Below are positions 11,811-25,300 of a stretch of DNA of 64,000 nucleotides, in pieces. The notes beneath the pieces are model-generated. The model was given only the letters and a program-made list of their open reading frames with translations. It ran no database searches and was not told the DNA's origin. This stretch comes from Undaria pinnatifida (taxonomy: Eukaryota; Sar; Phaeophyceae; Laminariales; Alariaceae). How positions within the stretch are numbered: the first letter of the stretch is position 1; each line of letters begins with the position of its first letter. The stretch is from contig JABAKD010000008.1 of NCBI GenBank assembly GCA_012845835.1, forward strand, positions 7,548,775 to 7,612,774, in the 5' to 3' direction. The position numbers were made by a program, and so were the translations under genes.

Positions 11811-13030
11811 TAATGGAATAATCGTTGTGAATTTTGTCAGCTAAAAAATTAGAATCGCATCGCTTTGCACGGCATGCCAAAAAGTTGGCTTGAGTATTCT
11901 CCAAAAATGGTGGGTATATATGTGCCTTTCGCTGACCCCCCCTTGAGGCCTAGCTAGTTTTATCGCCCGCGCCGGACACCAGCCAGGCCTGTGCTGGGAG
12001 ATCCTGCATGCTGAGAACTCGTCGGGAGAAAATACCTAACCATAACACGCCGATCACGGTGCAAGCCACGGCCTGCTCGCGCACGTACGGACACCGAATG
12101 CGGACGTGGGAACGCGTAGCAGATGGTCGGTGTCGGTGTCAGCGCATATCTTTTCGGGTGGAACAGGAGATTTTCGTACAAACCGCATAATATTTGTCAG
12201 GTTGTAGAACCACGTTCTTGCTATAAATAGATCTGGGCACGGAAAGCTGGCCGTGCAAGGGGACGAGACATTCCTGTTCATGTGTACAGTATTAGTGTAT
12301 TCATAGGGTTCGTCTGTTTCACATAGGCGCAAACAGCAAAACATTTTTAGGTATTATAAGGTGCACCGGCAATAGCATAGCACACCCAAGCAGAAGCATT
12401 TAAGTAAATATGCAGTTCGTTATATTTTTAAACTCCTAAAAAGTGGAATACGTGTCATACCCAAATGCCAAAGCTTGGCGGGCGGCGTTGCAGTGATGGG
12501 TGGCATACTTACCTGACGGTGTGTGCACATTGTCTGCAAAACATTATCTGCAGCGAAAAATGCGTCACGTGAGCTATGCGAGTAAATCCTAGAGATGAAG
12601 GTTCTTCACGAGGCACACTAGATGCGTAGCACGCGACACGGAACACGAGAGACTGGAGGGTCTGGATGACGTTTGCGTCTCCATTGCTACAATAGGATTC
12701 ACGACGATTGGATTCGCGATGAGTTTCGCCAACCCACTAAATAGTGCGTATTCTGCCGATCGTCCTAATAAAACAATTACAGACCCACCGCGTGTGTCCT
12801 GGTCCTGTTGAAACCCTCTACCACTGCAAGTTTCCATCCGCATTACTTTCAATTGCGGCGTAACCTCCTACCGGTTGAGCTGGACAGCAACAGTGATTGC
12901 AAACAGGAAGAGTACCCAAATACGTGGGTCGAGTTATACTCGGTGCTCAGACGGTAATACGTGTTCCTACTATTTCGTAGATGTGCTCACCTGCACGACA
13001 TATCCATCTAACCACACCACACAGGATGCA
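11811..13030. other. Convergent spacer between MED17 and AT-1
   Basis: This 1.2 kb holds the 3' flanks of two genes transcribed towards each other. Several short frames are present, none recognisable. No tandem repeat is obvious. Confidence 0.5.
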
Positions 13031-16000
13031 TCAGCATCCAGACAAAGCTGTCTGCCGTCGTCCGTGGCGCAAGAGGCTGCCAATTTCAATGAGAACCGAA
13101 AAGTATATCGTCAGCGCGTCAGTGTGGGAGGCGTTGGCGAACAAGATAACCTCGTGCTTACTCAGGACTGTGGATCTCACAGCGAAGGCTCATCACGAAT
13201 GCACTTCATTCAAGTCACGAAGGTTTGAAATGCATCCGCCAGCAAGTGCTGGAACCAATGCGAAAGGAAGATAAATGCCTTCCACCACTGAGAAACTCCT
13301 GGCCAACGCCAGGTGTGACGCATTGCGAAATCACGCCGCATTACGAAATCACTCCGCATTGCGAAATCGGAATTTTCCACACCTATACAAGGATTAAGAT
13401 ACAGGAGGTCACAAGCTTGTGCAAGCACACGTACTACCAAAGGTCTATTGTGTGTTGCTAGAAACGGCACCACCGCTTGGTATCTTACCTGAGTCCACAT
13501 TGTCTCCTGATTCTGTCACGCAATGGCTGAACGTCAGTGGCTCCAGTAAATATAAGGATAACGAGTTGGGCCTGAGGAGACAGATGCGGGAAACATCTCG
13601 TCAGGACGTGGGGTGCGGGTGCGGGTGCGAATCTGCGCGTCCATGGAAACGTGTGGTAATAATACACTCGCACACGGGATGGCAGTAACAAACACTTGAC
13701 TCACCACCTCCCCCCAACGTTGGCGATGGTATTGAGGAGTGTCATGTAGGTACCGCCGATGACCGGGTCGCTGATACGAGAGAAGAACGCCATCTGAGCC
13801 ACAAACATGCAATTCGACGATACTTCATGCAGTACGACCGCTGTTATGATCCACCTAAAGAACGTCGCAAGGCCGCTGCCTCCGGGCATCATGTGCGCTT
13901 CCCTGCGGAAGCGAACCGACACGGAGGGCGGAGGGCGCGCGGGGGAGGTTGAGATACTACCACGGATTGCATCAAGTGCTACGCCAAAAGGGAGCAACGC
14001 CCACACAATTTATATTACAGCGGCACAGGGCGCGCACCAGAAGAGCCGCCCGATGCCGCCGCCTATTGGGAATGTGGACGCAACGGAATGTATTCAGACC
14101 ACAACTGGAGTCAGCTCAAAGGAAATCGTGGCTGTAAAGGGCGGTGGGGGCCTAACGCAGAGCAAAACAAAACAGACAACCTGGCTCATGTGTGCTATGA
14201 CCAGGGCTCAATCCACGGGGGAGTTTATGTTTACCACTTGATCACCTTTCACTCTTTCCCAGAACGTACAATCGACCCACCTTGCTAGCGGCAGAACCCA
14301 TAGGTAAAGAACAGTCACAACAATTCTCAGGGGGTAGCCCCACAAGAAAACCGCCATTGGCCTAGAACCGGCGGTAATTCGACCAACCGCGACGGGAATT
14401 ATCATCCCCAGTGCCACCAGAATTGGAGATAGCATCGCGATCTCTTCCTTTGGCATGCCGTACTCGACCAGCTTCAGCGAAGTCGAAGCATCCGTCACAG
14501 CGAATGCTGCATCGCAAACAGAGAGCACACGACGGGGGGGTGTCACTACAGTGCGTGCAACCAGCGTCACAGTGTATGGCCGAAACTCGTAAAGCCTAGG
14601 CAACAAGCTGGACACAAAGAGGGCTTCTCGTGAACCCATTTATGACAGCGAAAATGATCCCACAATTCCAGGTAGTGTCCCACTCCGCAAAAGGGTGCAT
14701 ACTTGAAGGGGTTGAGCCCCCCCACCACACAAACGTCAGTTGCATAGCTAACTCTGCTAAATGAGCAAGCGTGCGGCATCCAAGTCAAAGCACTGAAAAA
14801 ATTAAAAAGAATATGGGTTACTCACCCATCCGGCATGTCATGAGCACGGCCGCGAGTGACTGTACAGATGGGAGCCGCACGCACTTGATCAGCTGGAAAA
14901 GGGGAGAGTCAGAGTTGGGGGCAACACATCTTGAGTACAAAGGCAATGGGCGTAATCAACGCATGACGAATTCTCAAGCTGGATGCACCTTACTTGAACG
15001 TGATTCCACAGATACCTACCGCACTCAGGAAAGCGTAAAGCCTTCTTCGCCGGTACGAGCTTGCTGTTGCGCTTAAGAACAAGCGTGTCACCACAGAGGG
15101 CAGCGAGCTCCTGTAGGAATGTCTGTAGCACACCAACCGTACGCCAACTGCAGTAGGAGCAATCACATAACCTGACCAAATTGCCAACTTACACATTGTT
15201 AGGCTTGTAGTTGCCTTACTTCACCTGCTTATAAGTGTCTAGTAGCCCCATCACATTTTCGCCAACCCCGGTCTCGACTTCTGGCTTGAAAAAACACACG
15301 AACGCAGTCGTGGCCAGGAAAACCACCCCCCAGAATTGCAGGAATGTGGAGAGAGTAACCATTCCCACATCCGAAGGCTCGGACCTGCCGAAGAAGTGAA
15401 AACGGCGAATGAGCAGCGCTGTTGGAAACCACAAAAAACGGCAACTCTGAAACGATTTGACGTTTACAATTTCATGTCCGACAGCGAAAACTTAGACTGC
15501 GACAGAACACATCCGTTGTTCTCGTTCAGAGCTCGTGGCGCTGGCTGCCGGAAGAAAAACAGCGCCAACGCTTACGGCAAAAATGTATAACAGGTACGAA
15601 GAATATCGATCTCAAGGGGCGCTACTTCCAATCGCCTGTGGGCAAACAGGTTCGCATGCCCTTTCCGTACCACGTCACAGATCTCATACTGACACTGGGA
15701 CATCTACTCACCGAAACCACTTGTTGCAAACCCCAGGGTCGTAGAGGGCAAGGAATCCTACTTGAGAGATGAAGAAGCCAAGAGTCTGACCGATCGTGTT
15801 GCATGTTGACGCATATCCCACGTTTTCGCGAGAGAGCATCGTGAGTGCCCATCCGTCAACAGCGATGTCCTGTGGCACGTGGGACACACATTGTGAAGAG
15901 ATCGACACACGTTGCGAAGAGATCAAGTTCAACGACAGAAATTAAAAAAGAAATGCACAATCAGCACCTGGGACAGCTCTATCAGCAAGAGCCAAACCGA

Positions 16001-18880
16001 GCGTGCCGGGGCGGCAAGTTGGCAGACAACAGATTCAGCACAACGACATGGGCCTCGTCTTCTCAAGCTATCCAGGAGGAAATCGTCTCGAACTACTTAT
16101 GATAATAAAAAATATTGTGGCGATGAGTGAGAAGGAATATCTCACACCACTTTGGCTTGGGTATCCTCAGCGATCGCTTGCCTGTTGAATGTCTTAACGG
16201 TGCATGCATTAAACATGAAACGATTTTTTGAGTACCGGGATGACTCTGAAAAAACCAAGCGACGTTCTGGCTCGTATGCTCTATATGCGGCAAAAGCCAT
16301 GATGAGATCAACGCCCTCGAGCAACAGGCACTAAGTCGTTTCATCAGGGGGGTTTTTATTCCCCCATGTGGAGATGGCATCGACAACGAAGCGGTGTGGG
16401 TTTGGCGCCGGGCAAAGCCAACGCTCGAACGTGACGTCGGTCTTACATTTGTATTTTTATACCATAGCTACGACAGAATGGAAACGCTCGTTTTTACAAT
16501 TCACCTAGGTTGGGGGTTCTTCCGCTAGGAACTGTCACGCTCTGCCACAAATCTGCTGTACTACGGCTGAAAAAAATATTACTGCTTGTAGTTGGTCCAT
16601 CGGAGAATAGCGTGTGTTGGCGCAATGTCATGAGACAGGAATGCACCAACTACTTATGTTTGTAAAAGTAAGCAATGCATTTAGTCTAATATCATATGGG
16701 CAATCATAGTCAGGCGGCATTTACCAACTGCAAATATTAACGACCAATGATGATGTCCATACGAACATAGAGCGGCCCGCGCTTTCGCTTCTTTTTCAAA
16801 ACTGTGTTGACACTTTACCGCACCTGAGTTGCCATAATGAAGTAGAGTGTCAAAAAGTACGCAGTCAACGTGTTCACGTCCGGTTTACCACCATCTTCGC
16901 CGATCCAGTCATCCATCACGCTCCGAGCCCACAACATCATTCCTCCGCAGACGAGCTGGGCAGGTACCAACCAAGACTTGCGACGACCAAAAGATGGAAA
17001 GTACACTGAATCAACCTGGCCAACAGGAAACAGGAACGCTTCGGTGTCAGTGGCATGTACCAGAGGTTGTAATGAGGCGCGCGAAGCGCGAAGCGTGAGC
17101 CTTTTTCTTCTTGGTTTGCAAGGAAAATAGCCTCTTCATCGAGGGTAGGGTGCCTTCAATTGCTTTCTCTTGTGTGTGTGGATGTTTGTGCGAGTCGACA
17201 CTTTTTCGGCCACGTTTGTCCACCGCACTCAACGTGCACGGCACCAAGGCCAGTTCCGACGGGTCCTGTGCACGCACAAATAGCAGCCAACTTTTCTCGT
17301 GCTGGTTTCGCTGTAAGTCGTTGAGAGTTTGTCGAGACAGGTGCGGCAACGTGTGATTTCACAGGCACCAAAACGGAGTGGGTGTGATTTCACAGGCATT
17401 GCTGGGCTACTTAATATACGACTATCGTACAGTATGGGTTTCTCCGATGCTGGTTGCGTTTTGGTGATCGGAGATGCAGAATGTCCGCCTTCAAGAATTC
17501 AACCGAAAAAAGCGGGAGAACTACATGTATGCTGCTGCTGTACGAGCAGCTGATTTCAGTAGGTTGATCGACGAGACACACCCACAGAGACACTGACCCG
17601 GCTCTGGTCTCGTGTGCCGTGCTGTTGTTACTACCGCTGCTACACCTTGTGCTGCTGCCGCTGCTGCTGCTGCTGCTGCTGATTCTAATGCTGCCCCTGC
17701 TACGAATACAGCACCAGTCGTACGAGTACCGATTTTTTCTTTTGAATTTTTGTGCAACTACTGTATATTAGCGAAATATAGATGTACCACGCAGCTTGCA
17801 AAGTTGAATTTCAACCATTCAATCGGTCGTACTCACAGCTGACGTTCTTCAATTTTTATAAAATCAAACAGAAGATGTACGTACCAGGTAGATGTTCGTT
17901 CGCGTTGGTTTGTTCAGTACGCATCTTCTTCTGTCTACCAAATGATCAGGTATGCCGCTCGTGTTTTCCGTTTCACCCAGCATCGCAGATTGGACAGCTG
18001 CAGGTATAGGGGCCGCGCCTCATTATTACCAATTACTCGTAGAAATAACGAAATAGCAACTTGGGCGTTAGCTCCACGCTCCTTCCACCTGATGATGAAG
18101 GGCGCAGTATAAAACGAGTACCAAGGGTAGGATACTAATATTAATAATACCTTTGCAAATCTACAAATCTTCCACTGGACATTCGGTACTTCGTGGAGTA
18201 CTAAATTTCACCAGCTCGTACGAATCTCTATTGGCCGTAGCGACCAGGTACGTACTACCGTGCCAGCCTAGACCAAGTAGCTAGCACACGTGCAGGACGC
18301 ACCAGTGGGGACACAAGTAGTATACTAGTACATGTGCAAAACGCACCAGTGGGGCCCAAAGCAACTTGAGGCTGAATGGCAGAGACACAAGGCTGAAGAT
18401 TGCTTGCTCGGAATAAGACACCTGGGCGGACAGAGAGGATAACGGAACAAACACAGGACGCATGTTACACAGAGCATGTCACATCGGGCTATTTCACGTA
18501 CGTACGCGAACGTGAAATATCCATCCTCATGCCGACTAGACTACTGGTGGGGTTTATAGCTTGACACGCTTCTTTGCTGGCATCCAGAGCGGGCACTAGC
18601 TGATGCGACCAACGATGCAAGCACTCAAAGTCCCCGGTAGTCTAGTCACCTTCTCTAGCAGCAGGAAAGGAATGCTGCCGCTGAGGCCCATCGGGATCCC
18701 TTGAAGAGTGTACAAGACCAACAGCAAGACTATACTTGAAACGTCTCGCGTCCAGTCGCTTTCGCGATCGCCTTCCGACTCATCCAGAAGCTCCACAGTG
18801 TCGCTTTCCAAGTCAATCGCTTGCCCTCGTGCTTGGGTCGCTTCGTTTCTACGTCCGAAGTTCGCTTGACGCCCAGCCAT
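13031..18880 (-). CDS. SLC33A1: Acetyl-CoA transporter, SLC33A1/AT-1 family
   Basis: This multi-pass major-facilitator protein of the ER membrane imports acetyl-CoA for lumenal acetylation. Minus-strand exons: 18880-18650, 18421-18347, 17015-16824, 15869-15712, 15384-15225, 14892-14826, 14506-14281, 13902-13705, 13571-13489 and 13167-13031. Phases agree at all nine junctions, giving 508 aa (human 549). Family blocks in order: LYTLQGIPMGLSGSIP; FSLVSLPFSLKLLWAPLVDS; FGRRKSWLVPAQ; QDIAVDGWALTMLSRENVGY; FWGVVFLATTAFV with LLDTYKQ; LKLVEYGMPKEEIA; ITAGSRPMAVFLWGYPLR; SDPVIGGTYMTLLNTIANVG; GGRWPNSLSLYLLEPLT. The start at 18880 has a GCCATGG context. An in-frame ATG at 18925 would add 15 residues but reads through CAGGTAAG, a good donor site, so it is more likely 5' UTR or intron. 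The last exon is the least conserved. Confidence 0.93.
17636..17692. repeat. CTG trinucleotide run in an AT-1 intron
   Basis: An interrupted (CTG)n tract includes seven or more consecutive units, inside the 18346-17016 intron. It yields poly-Ala or poly-Leu frames that are not coding. Confidence 0.85.
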
Positions 18881-19306
18881 GGCGGGTCTTACCTGTTCGC
18901 GCAACAGAGAAGGTTTGGAATTCAATTAGGCCGCACAAAGTCAAAGACAAATTCCATGTTGCGCAACCATAATGAAGTGAGAACCCCAAATCCCAACAAT
19001 GCAAAGTTATCCTCAGGATCCCTGCACACCTGGTGCCCAGCGTCAGGTTTGTTTCGTCTTCTAGACTTCGCCATTCCTCGCGTGCTGCGATGCACCCTCA
19101 CACACACATTCACACTACCTCACGGGGTAAGGATCGTCAGAACCATGGGGGTAGTTTTTGAAATAGGCTCTAACAAATATACAGCCTCATTATCGTTATA
19201 AAACCCACATTTTTTCTTGGAACGAAGCAACGAAGAAAGGAGCTTCGTGCTTCGTGCAGCTTTCACTACAGACCTCCTAGTGCCCTTGTGGGTGACGCCT
19301 GCCAAC
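18881..19306. promoter_or_regulatory. Divergent promoter spacer, AT-1 / MTR4
   Basis: Only 426 bp separate the start codons of the two oppositely transcribed genes, so both promoters and 5' UTRs must fit here or overlap the first exons. No clear TATA box is placed relative to either start. Two in-frame ATGs (18925 minus, 19217 plus) lie inside it. Confidence 0.5.
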
Positions 19307-22300
19307 ATGGATCTAGATGACCTGTTTGGTGCCTTCGATGGTACAGAAAAAATCAACGATGTGCACGAAGCGAAGGATGAGCTTAGCGATTCAGCAGGGA
19401 AGCGAAAGGCGCCGAGAGAGGAAGGGCATGGCATAGCTCCAACGAACAAGCGCCAGGCGTTACAGCCAAACGAGGGCACCAAAAGCGGCGCTGTTGTTGA
19501 CATTTCGGACTCTGCTTCAGCTGCGATGGCGGGGGATGACGGAAAGGTTTTGCTCAAGGAGGGCGAGGAGTCTTCGACTTTACGCGAGGATGGCACGTTC
19601 GTCAAGTCGGTAAGTACATCCACCGTTGCACAGCACGAGCGACATCGCCTCGTACCATGTATCTCGCGTCAGGTTGCACAAGTTTGCAGAAGGCTAGGGC
19701 TTGATTGATCAGCGTGCACAACAGCGGCAGTAGGGCACAACAACTGTTGTCGCAATATGTACGGCGCATAAGACAGAATTGTCGAGGTGTGATGGTGGCA
19801 GATTCCTGCCGCCGAACACATATCGTGTGAAGTACAGCAGTACCGAAAGCAGGAAGGATAGATCTTCCAGGGGTCAACCTGTGGCCTTGGACTTTCTAAA
19901 TGGGACTTGCTTCGTACTTGGTACCTGGTACATGGTACACCAAGGTGTAGCTCCAATACCGGCAGGTGCTCGATGGGTGAGCGTTGAGCGTTGAGCGTTG
20001 AGCCTGATTCTGTAGTCTAACTCAAAGACAGCGTTACATGGGCCGACTGCCAAATCGGTATTCTGATCTGCTGCCCTCCTTCTTGCTTCTTTCGGATCCA
20101 TCTTCACCGCAGTATTCCGTGTACCCGGTCGACTGGAAGCCTGACAACACCTACCGACCCGCCTCCAAGCCTGCTAAGGAGTACCCTTTCACTCTGGACC
20201 CCTTCCAGAAGCAAGCTATTCAGTACATCGAACGCAACGAATCTGTCCTGGTATCTGCGCACACGTCGGCGGGCAAGGTGTGTTTGTGTGCACCTGGTAG
20301 GCGGGCTGGTCGCAGCTGCTACAAAAGCTGCCATTGTACAAAACATGCCTGCTGTCGGTATAATCACGAGTACCAGCATTTACTACGAGTATTAACACGG
20401 AAGACTCACACATTATGACTCGCGCCATTAGAGAGGATAAGAGCCCGCAGCCATCAAGCGATCCCAGTTGCCGCCATCGTGTATACCTGTAGGGTATACC
20501 TGCGAGTATAGTAGCCTAGTAGTGTATGCGTTCGAAAATGCCTGTCGACCTTCGTAGTTTAGGCAGCAGACGTGGCGTCGACCGTCGAAATGCTATTTCA
20601 TACGAAGCAGATGCCCTGCTCTACGTCATGCTTATGGTTGCTCTGCGATGGCTTCCATGACTTACTATTGTATCGGTTGGCGCGACCATGACCAACGTTA
20701 TTCCTGAACTGCATCCCCGCAGACGGTTAACGCAGAATACGCCATTGCCAAGTGCCTTCGAGACAAGCAGAGGGTCATCTACACCAGTCCCATCAAGGCC
20801 CTTTCCAACCAGAAGTTCAGAGATCTCCAGGTAACCAGATGACTCTTGGCCGCTTTTGAAAACGATTCCCAGCGTTACCGTGCGTACGACAGCAGTACAA
20901 GTGCGAGAAAGGGCCAACCGTAAGCGTTAGCGCAGGGAGATCTAGACCTTGTGTACGGCGTGGTCCGAAAGCTGGTACGTTTGGCGCTGTCGCCTGCGAG
21001 ATTTCAAGTTAGATCTAGTGCGATGCGGATCGATTCGGGAAGATGTCACCCGGCTGGTGAAGGACTTGTTGGGCAGAATGACGGACACCTGAGAGTGGCG
21101 CTGAAGCCGTTAGTCCCCCTTGCGCCCCACCGCAGCACCAATGCTGCGCTTCCTTTTGTCTGTATACGTTCCCCATCCTATCGATTACGAGCCGAACACC
21201 GGAGCGAGAAGTAACGCAGTTTTGTCGAGTTACGCAAAATTCAAGGTTGGACGTGTTTCTTGGTTTGACTGCCGGAAACTGCTGGTGAGGCAATTATTGC
21301 AATATTTGGCAAAGTACGTAACAGAAGCGTGTTACGATAATGGTAGCGCTTTATGGCTAAATAGTTTCTGAATGACGGAGCTCCTTAGCCTATTAACCCA
21401 AAATGGTCGGAATGTTATTCTTGCGTTGCGATCTGAGTGTTTTGGTGTGAAGGGTTGCACTTTCGTTTTTCTCAAATTCAGTTATTGGTGAGGTATATAT
21501 GGTATTAATATATAGAGCTCCTCAAGTGGGGAGGCTATGAAACACATTGGTGCACCTCTACCTTAGCGTGTGTCACCGCACGCAGAGTATTTGGACCTAG
21601 TCTGGTGGCACATGATCACTTGGTCTAATAATAGTTGATACTCCGTACCCAAGCAGCTAAATTCATATCTTGCACCAGGTATTCAGTTTCGGGTGACACC
21701 TGCTGAGTGATCGGGTTCCGCGTTTGACGATGAATAGCTATTATTCTACTATTGATAGACGCCCTTGTGTGCCTTGTGTGCCTTTGTCTGCTTGATCGTT
21801 TCTCAGGAGGAGTTCGGTGACGTCGGCTTGATGACGGGCGATATCACCATCAACCCTAGCGCCACGTGCTTGATCATGACCACTGAAATCCTGCGTTCTA
21901 TGCTTTACCGAGGGAGCGAGGTAATGCGAGAGGTGGCATGGGTCATCTACGACGAGATTCACTACATGAGGTGAGCACCTTTTTTCAGTTGCTGCTCTAC
22001 AGATTGCTGCCGCTTTTCTGTGACACGGTCCTGGCCACTGTTGTAGACGCAGCTGTGCCCAACGCGCCCAAGAGGTGCATCGTCTACTCCGTAGCGTGCG
22101 TTTGTTTATTGCTTTTAGCAAGGCCCTGGTGCCTGGGTCGCCCGAGCTTAGATGGGGGTCCAACGCGCTTGTGAGACGTATAATACTCTCGCGCGATCTG
22201 TGTATGTTCGCTGCCGTTGCGCGAAAGTCAGCTTGTCGCTTCTGCAAGCCACAGAGTGTGTCTTAAAACGCGATTACGTCCTTACTGCATTGGTTCGCAT

Positions 22301-25300
22301 CGTCGCCGTTCCTCAACCGTCCAGAGACAAGAACCGAGGTGTCGTATGGGAGGAGAGCATCATCCTGCTCCCACATAAAGTGCGCTTCGTCTTCCTGTCC
22401 GCGACTATTCCTAACTCGAAGGAGTTTTGCGGATGGATCGCGAAGACCCACCACCAGCCGTGCCATGTCGTGTACACAGACTACAGGTGAACAACAACTC
22501 CGGTGCCCACTGCAGGTGTAAGCACAGCAACACCCAACATGTTTGCTGCTGCCGAAATACTCATTAGTAGAGCTCATGAGAAGTGTTCACCGAAAACATG
22601 CATTATGGTGTGGATGCTCCCTCCCTTTTCCGTCATGGTACACTCCCAGGCCCGTGCCGCTTGAGCACTACATATTCCCTGCGGGCGGAGAGGGGCTGCA
22701 CTTGGTAGTGGACAACAAGGGGCGCTTCAGAGAGAACAACTTTCAGGTATTGCAAATATCCGCTTCGCCGAAATAGGGGCCATGCGTGTTGGTTTTTGGC
22801 GACGGTAGCGGGGAATGTTGTGGGGGCTGGCTTGCTGGAAACACTCTTGGTAATAATGATACAACAAACGACGATTGCAACATGTGCTGGGTTTTGACAG
22901 AAAGCAATGGCTACGCTCCAAGCGACGCCAGAGGAGGAAGCGGTGGGGGTGGAGGGGAAGAAGGCCTTTGGCGCGAAGAAGCAAACGAAGCAGCAGGGAG
23001 AAGGCAGCGATTTGTACAAGATAGTCAAGCTCGTGATGGACCGCAGTCTGGACCCTGCAATCATCTTCAGCTTCGCCAAGAAGTGAGTATAGTGCACTGC
23101 ATGCGGCCCCGCCGAGTGAACGGTGGGTCCCTGCGTTGGTGCGGTTCTACATGGATGGACACGAAATGGCTTTTCACGCCACCACTTTCTGCTATGAAAC
23201 ACTCCAAGTATACGCTACGGTGCGTTTACAGGGTCCACCTGGAGTTGGATGTTTTTATTTTTTTTATGGATTTCAATTTTGTTTTAAGAACTTTACTCGG
23301 AATGCCGAGAAGCCTGACGAAGGGGATAGGCACGAAGCCCCTGCCCCCTTGCTCAAAATGCGAAAGTTAGCTTTCATGCTGTGGTGGTACCTCCAACGGG
23401 TTGGTTGACTTGAGCACACGCCGGTAATCCGCTTATCATAGGGGTGTTCATGGATACTTCCTCAGCGCTTCAAGCTTCCGCTGCTGTAGTATTTTCCGTG
23501 TCTTGCTCAGACACGTCTACAGCTCCAATCCACTGTTTCAAAATCCACTGTTACACAATACACTGTTGATAATACGCTGTTGACAATCCACTGTTACACA
23601 ATGCCACTGTTACACTCAACACACTGTTGACAATACACTGTTGACAACACACTGCTACACAATGTACTGTTACAAAATATAATGTTAACAATGCAATGTT
23701 GCACAATATACTGTTGCACGATGCACTTTTTCAGGGAATGTGAAGGCAACGCCCTCCAGATGTCTAAGCTGGACTTCAACGATGACAGCGAGAAAGCGCT
23801 TGTCGATCAGGTGTTTGGGAATGCCATGGAGTCCTTGGCCGACGAAGACCGACAACTTCCCCAGGTAAATGCTGCAATATAACTAGCTTTCACTCTTCGC
23901 CTCGATGGTGGCTCGTGTATTGATGGGAAAGTCAACACGTGTTCTGTTTCATGCGGCCCGCTGAGCTCTGCTTAATATGCCTTATCACGATATTTATCGC
24001 TCGTGTGTTGATGGGGAAACTGACGCCTACTCTGAATAATCCAGCCGGCTGAGCTCTGTTTTATATATCGCACATCAGGTGTGTAGGTTACCCGGGGTGC
24101 TGCGGTTTGTAAAGGCTGAGATGCGTTTGCAACGTTACACACAGTTGTCCGTTTGGGATCTCCATCGTGTGTACATAACATGGAAGACGACCCAGTGAAT
24201 ATATCATACATCGTTTTCAGCCTTTTTTCACGCCCTTAAGACATACAATACACCGGTAGTGCTGCACTACCTTATTTTCATGGATTCTCACCAGGTAGTG
24301 CGGATCTTTGATGCAGGTCGAGGCCATCCTTCCCCTGCTGAAACGGGGGGTAGGTATTCACCACGGTGGGCTGCTGCCGATTTTGAAGGAGGTCATCGAA
24401 ATCCTTTTCCAGGTCAGCCGTCGTTGTTGCCCCCTAGGTACTGCACCTGCTAGTATGTGTTTAGAGTCTAGTTACGATTTCGCTGAACGTGTAGCCGAGG
24501 CAACGATAGGGACCCTTAGACGTGTCGAGCCTGCAATGGGGTACTAGCGCAAATCTCGGGAGAATCCTGCTCCGAGCGTGGCGCTTTGAATCGTTGGAAG
24601 GACTTCGGTGTTACGTTTTCTCGCGAGCGTCGGCAATCGGTTGTTGGGTCCGTTGCTCGTAAGAACACGCAGACACCGCTGCCGCCTTCGCTTTGATTGG
24701 ACAATTTCAATGTACCGGGCGTCTTGACGTCTTTACCTTGGGCCAACGCGTTGTCTATTAATAATAGCAGGGCTCCCGTGTGTTGTATTCACAGAACCTT
24801 ACATGACTCACGCCACAATGATGGTACCGACCTGCGGTGTATTCCAGCCACATATGCGGATCACCGTTTTCTGTGTCGACATCGTTCTCGTCTATGATTG
24901 TTAGGAGGGCCTCATCAAGGTTTTGTTCGCGACGGAAACTTTTTCGATCGGCCTCAACATGCCTGCAAGGACAGTGGTCTTCACCAATACGCGGAAATTC
25001 GATGGGCAAGATTTCAGGTAAGTACTACCTTGAATGCGGTCCGCCGGATCTCTACTTTTGATGGGGTCGCCGCTGCTGGTTAATACAAGGTCAATAACGA
25101 AATAGCGGTGGGGTCTTATTATTTGCATCACGCCCAACGTCGCTTGCTCTTGTCCACGAAATAAAACACGCGGGAACAACATCATGCGCGCTATGTCCGG
25201 TCTCACTTGCTTTACTTTCGTAGTGTGGACATGAATATGCTGCCTGCATCGATGCCTCCACTTGCGGTATATTTGAACGGTGACTGTTTTGGAATACTCA

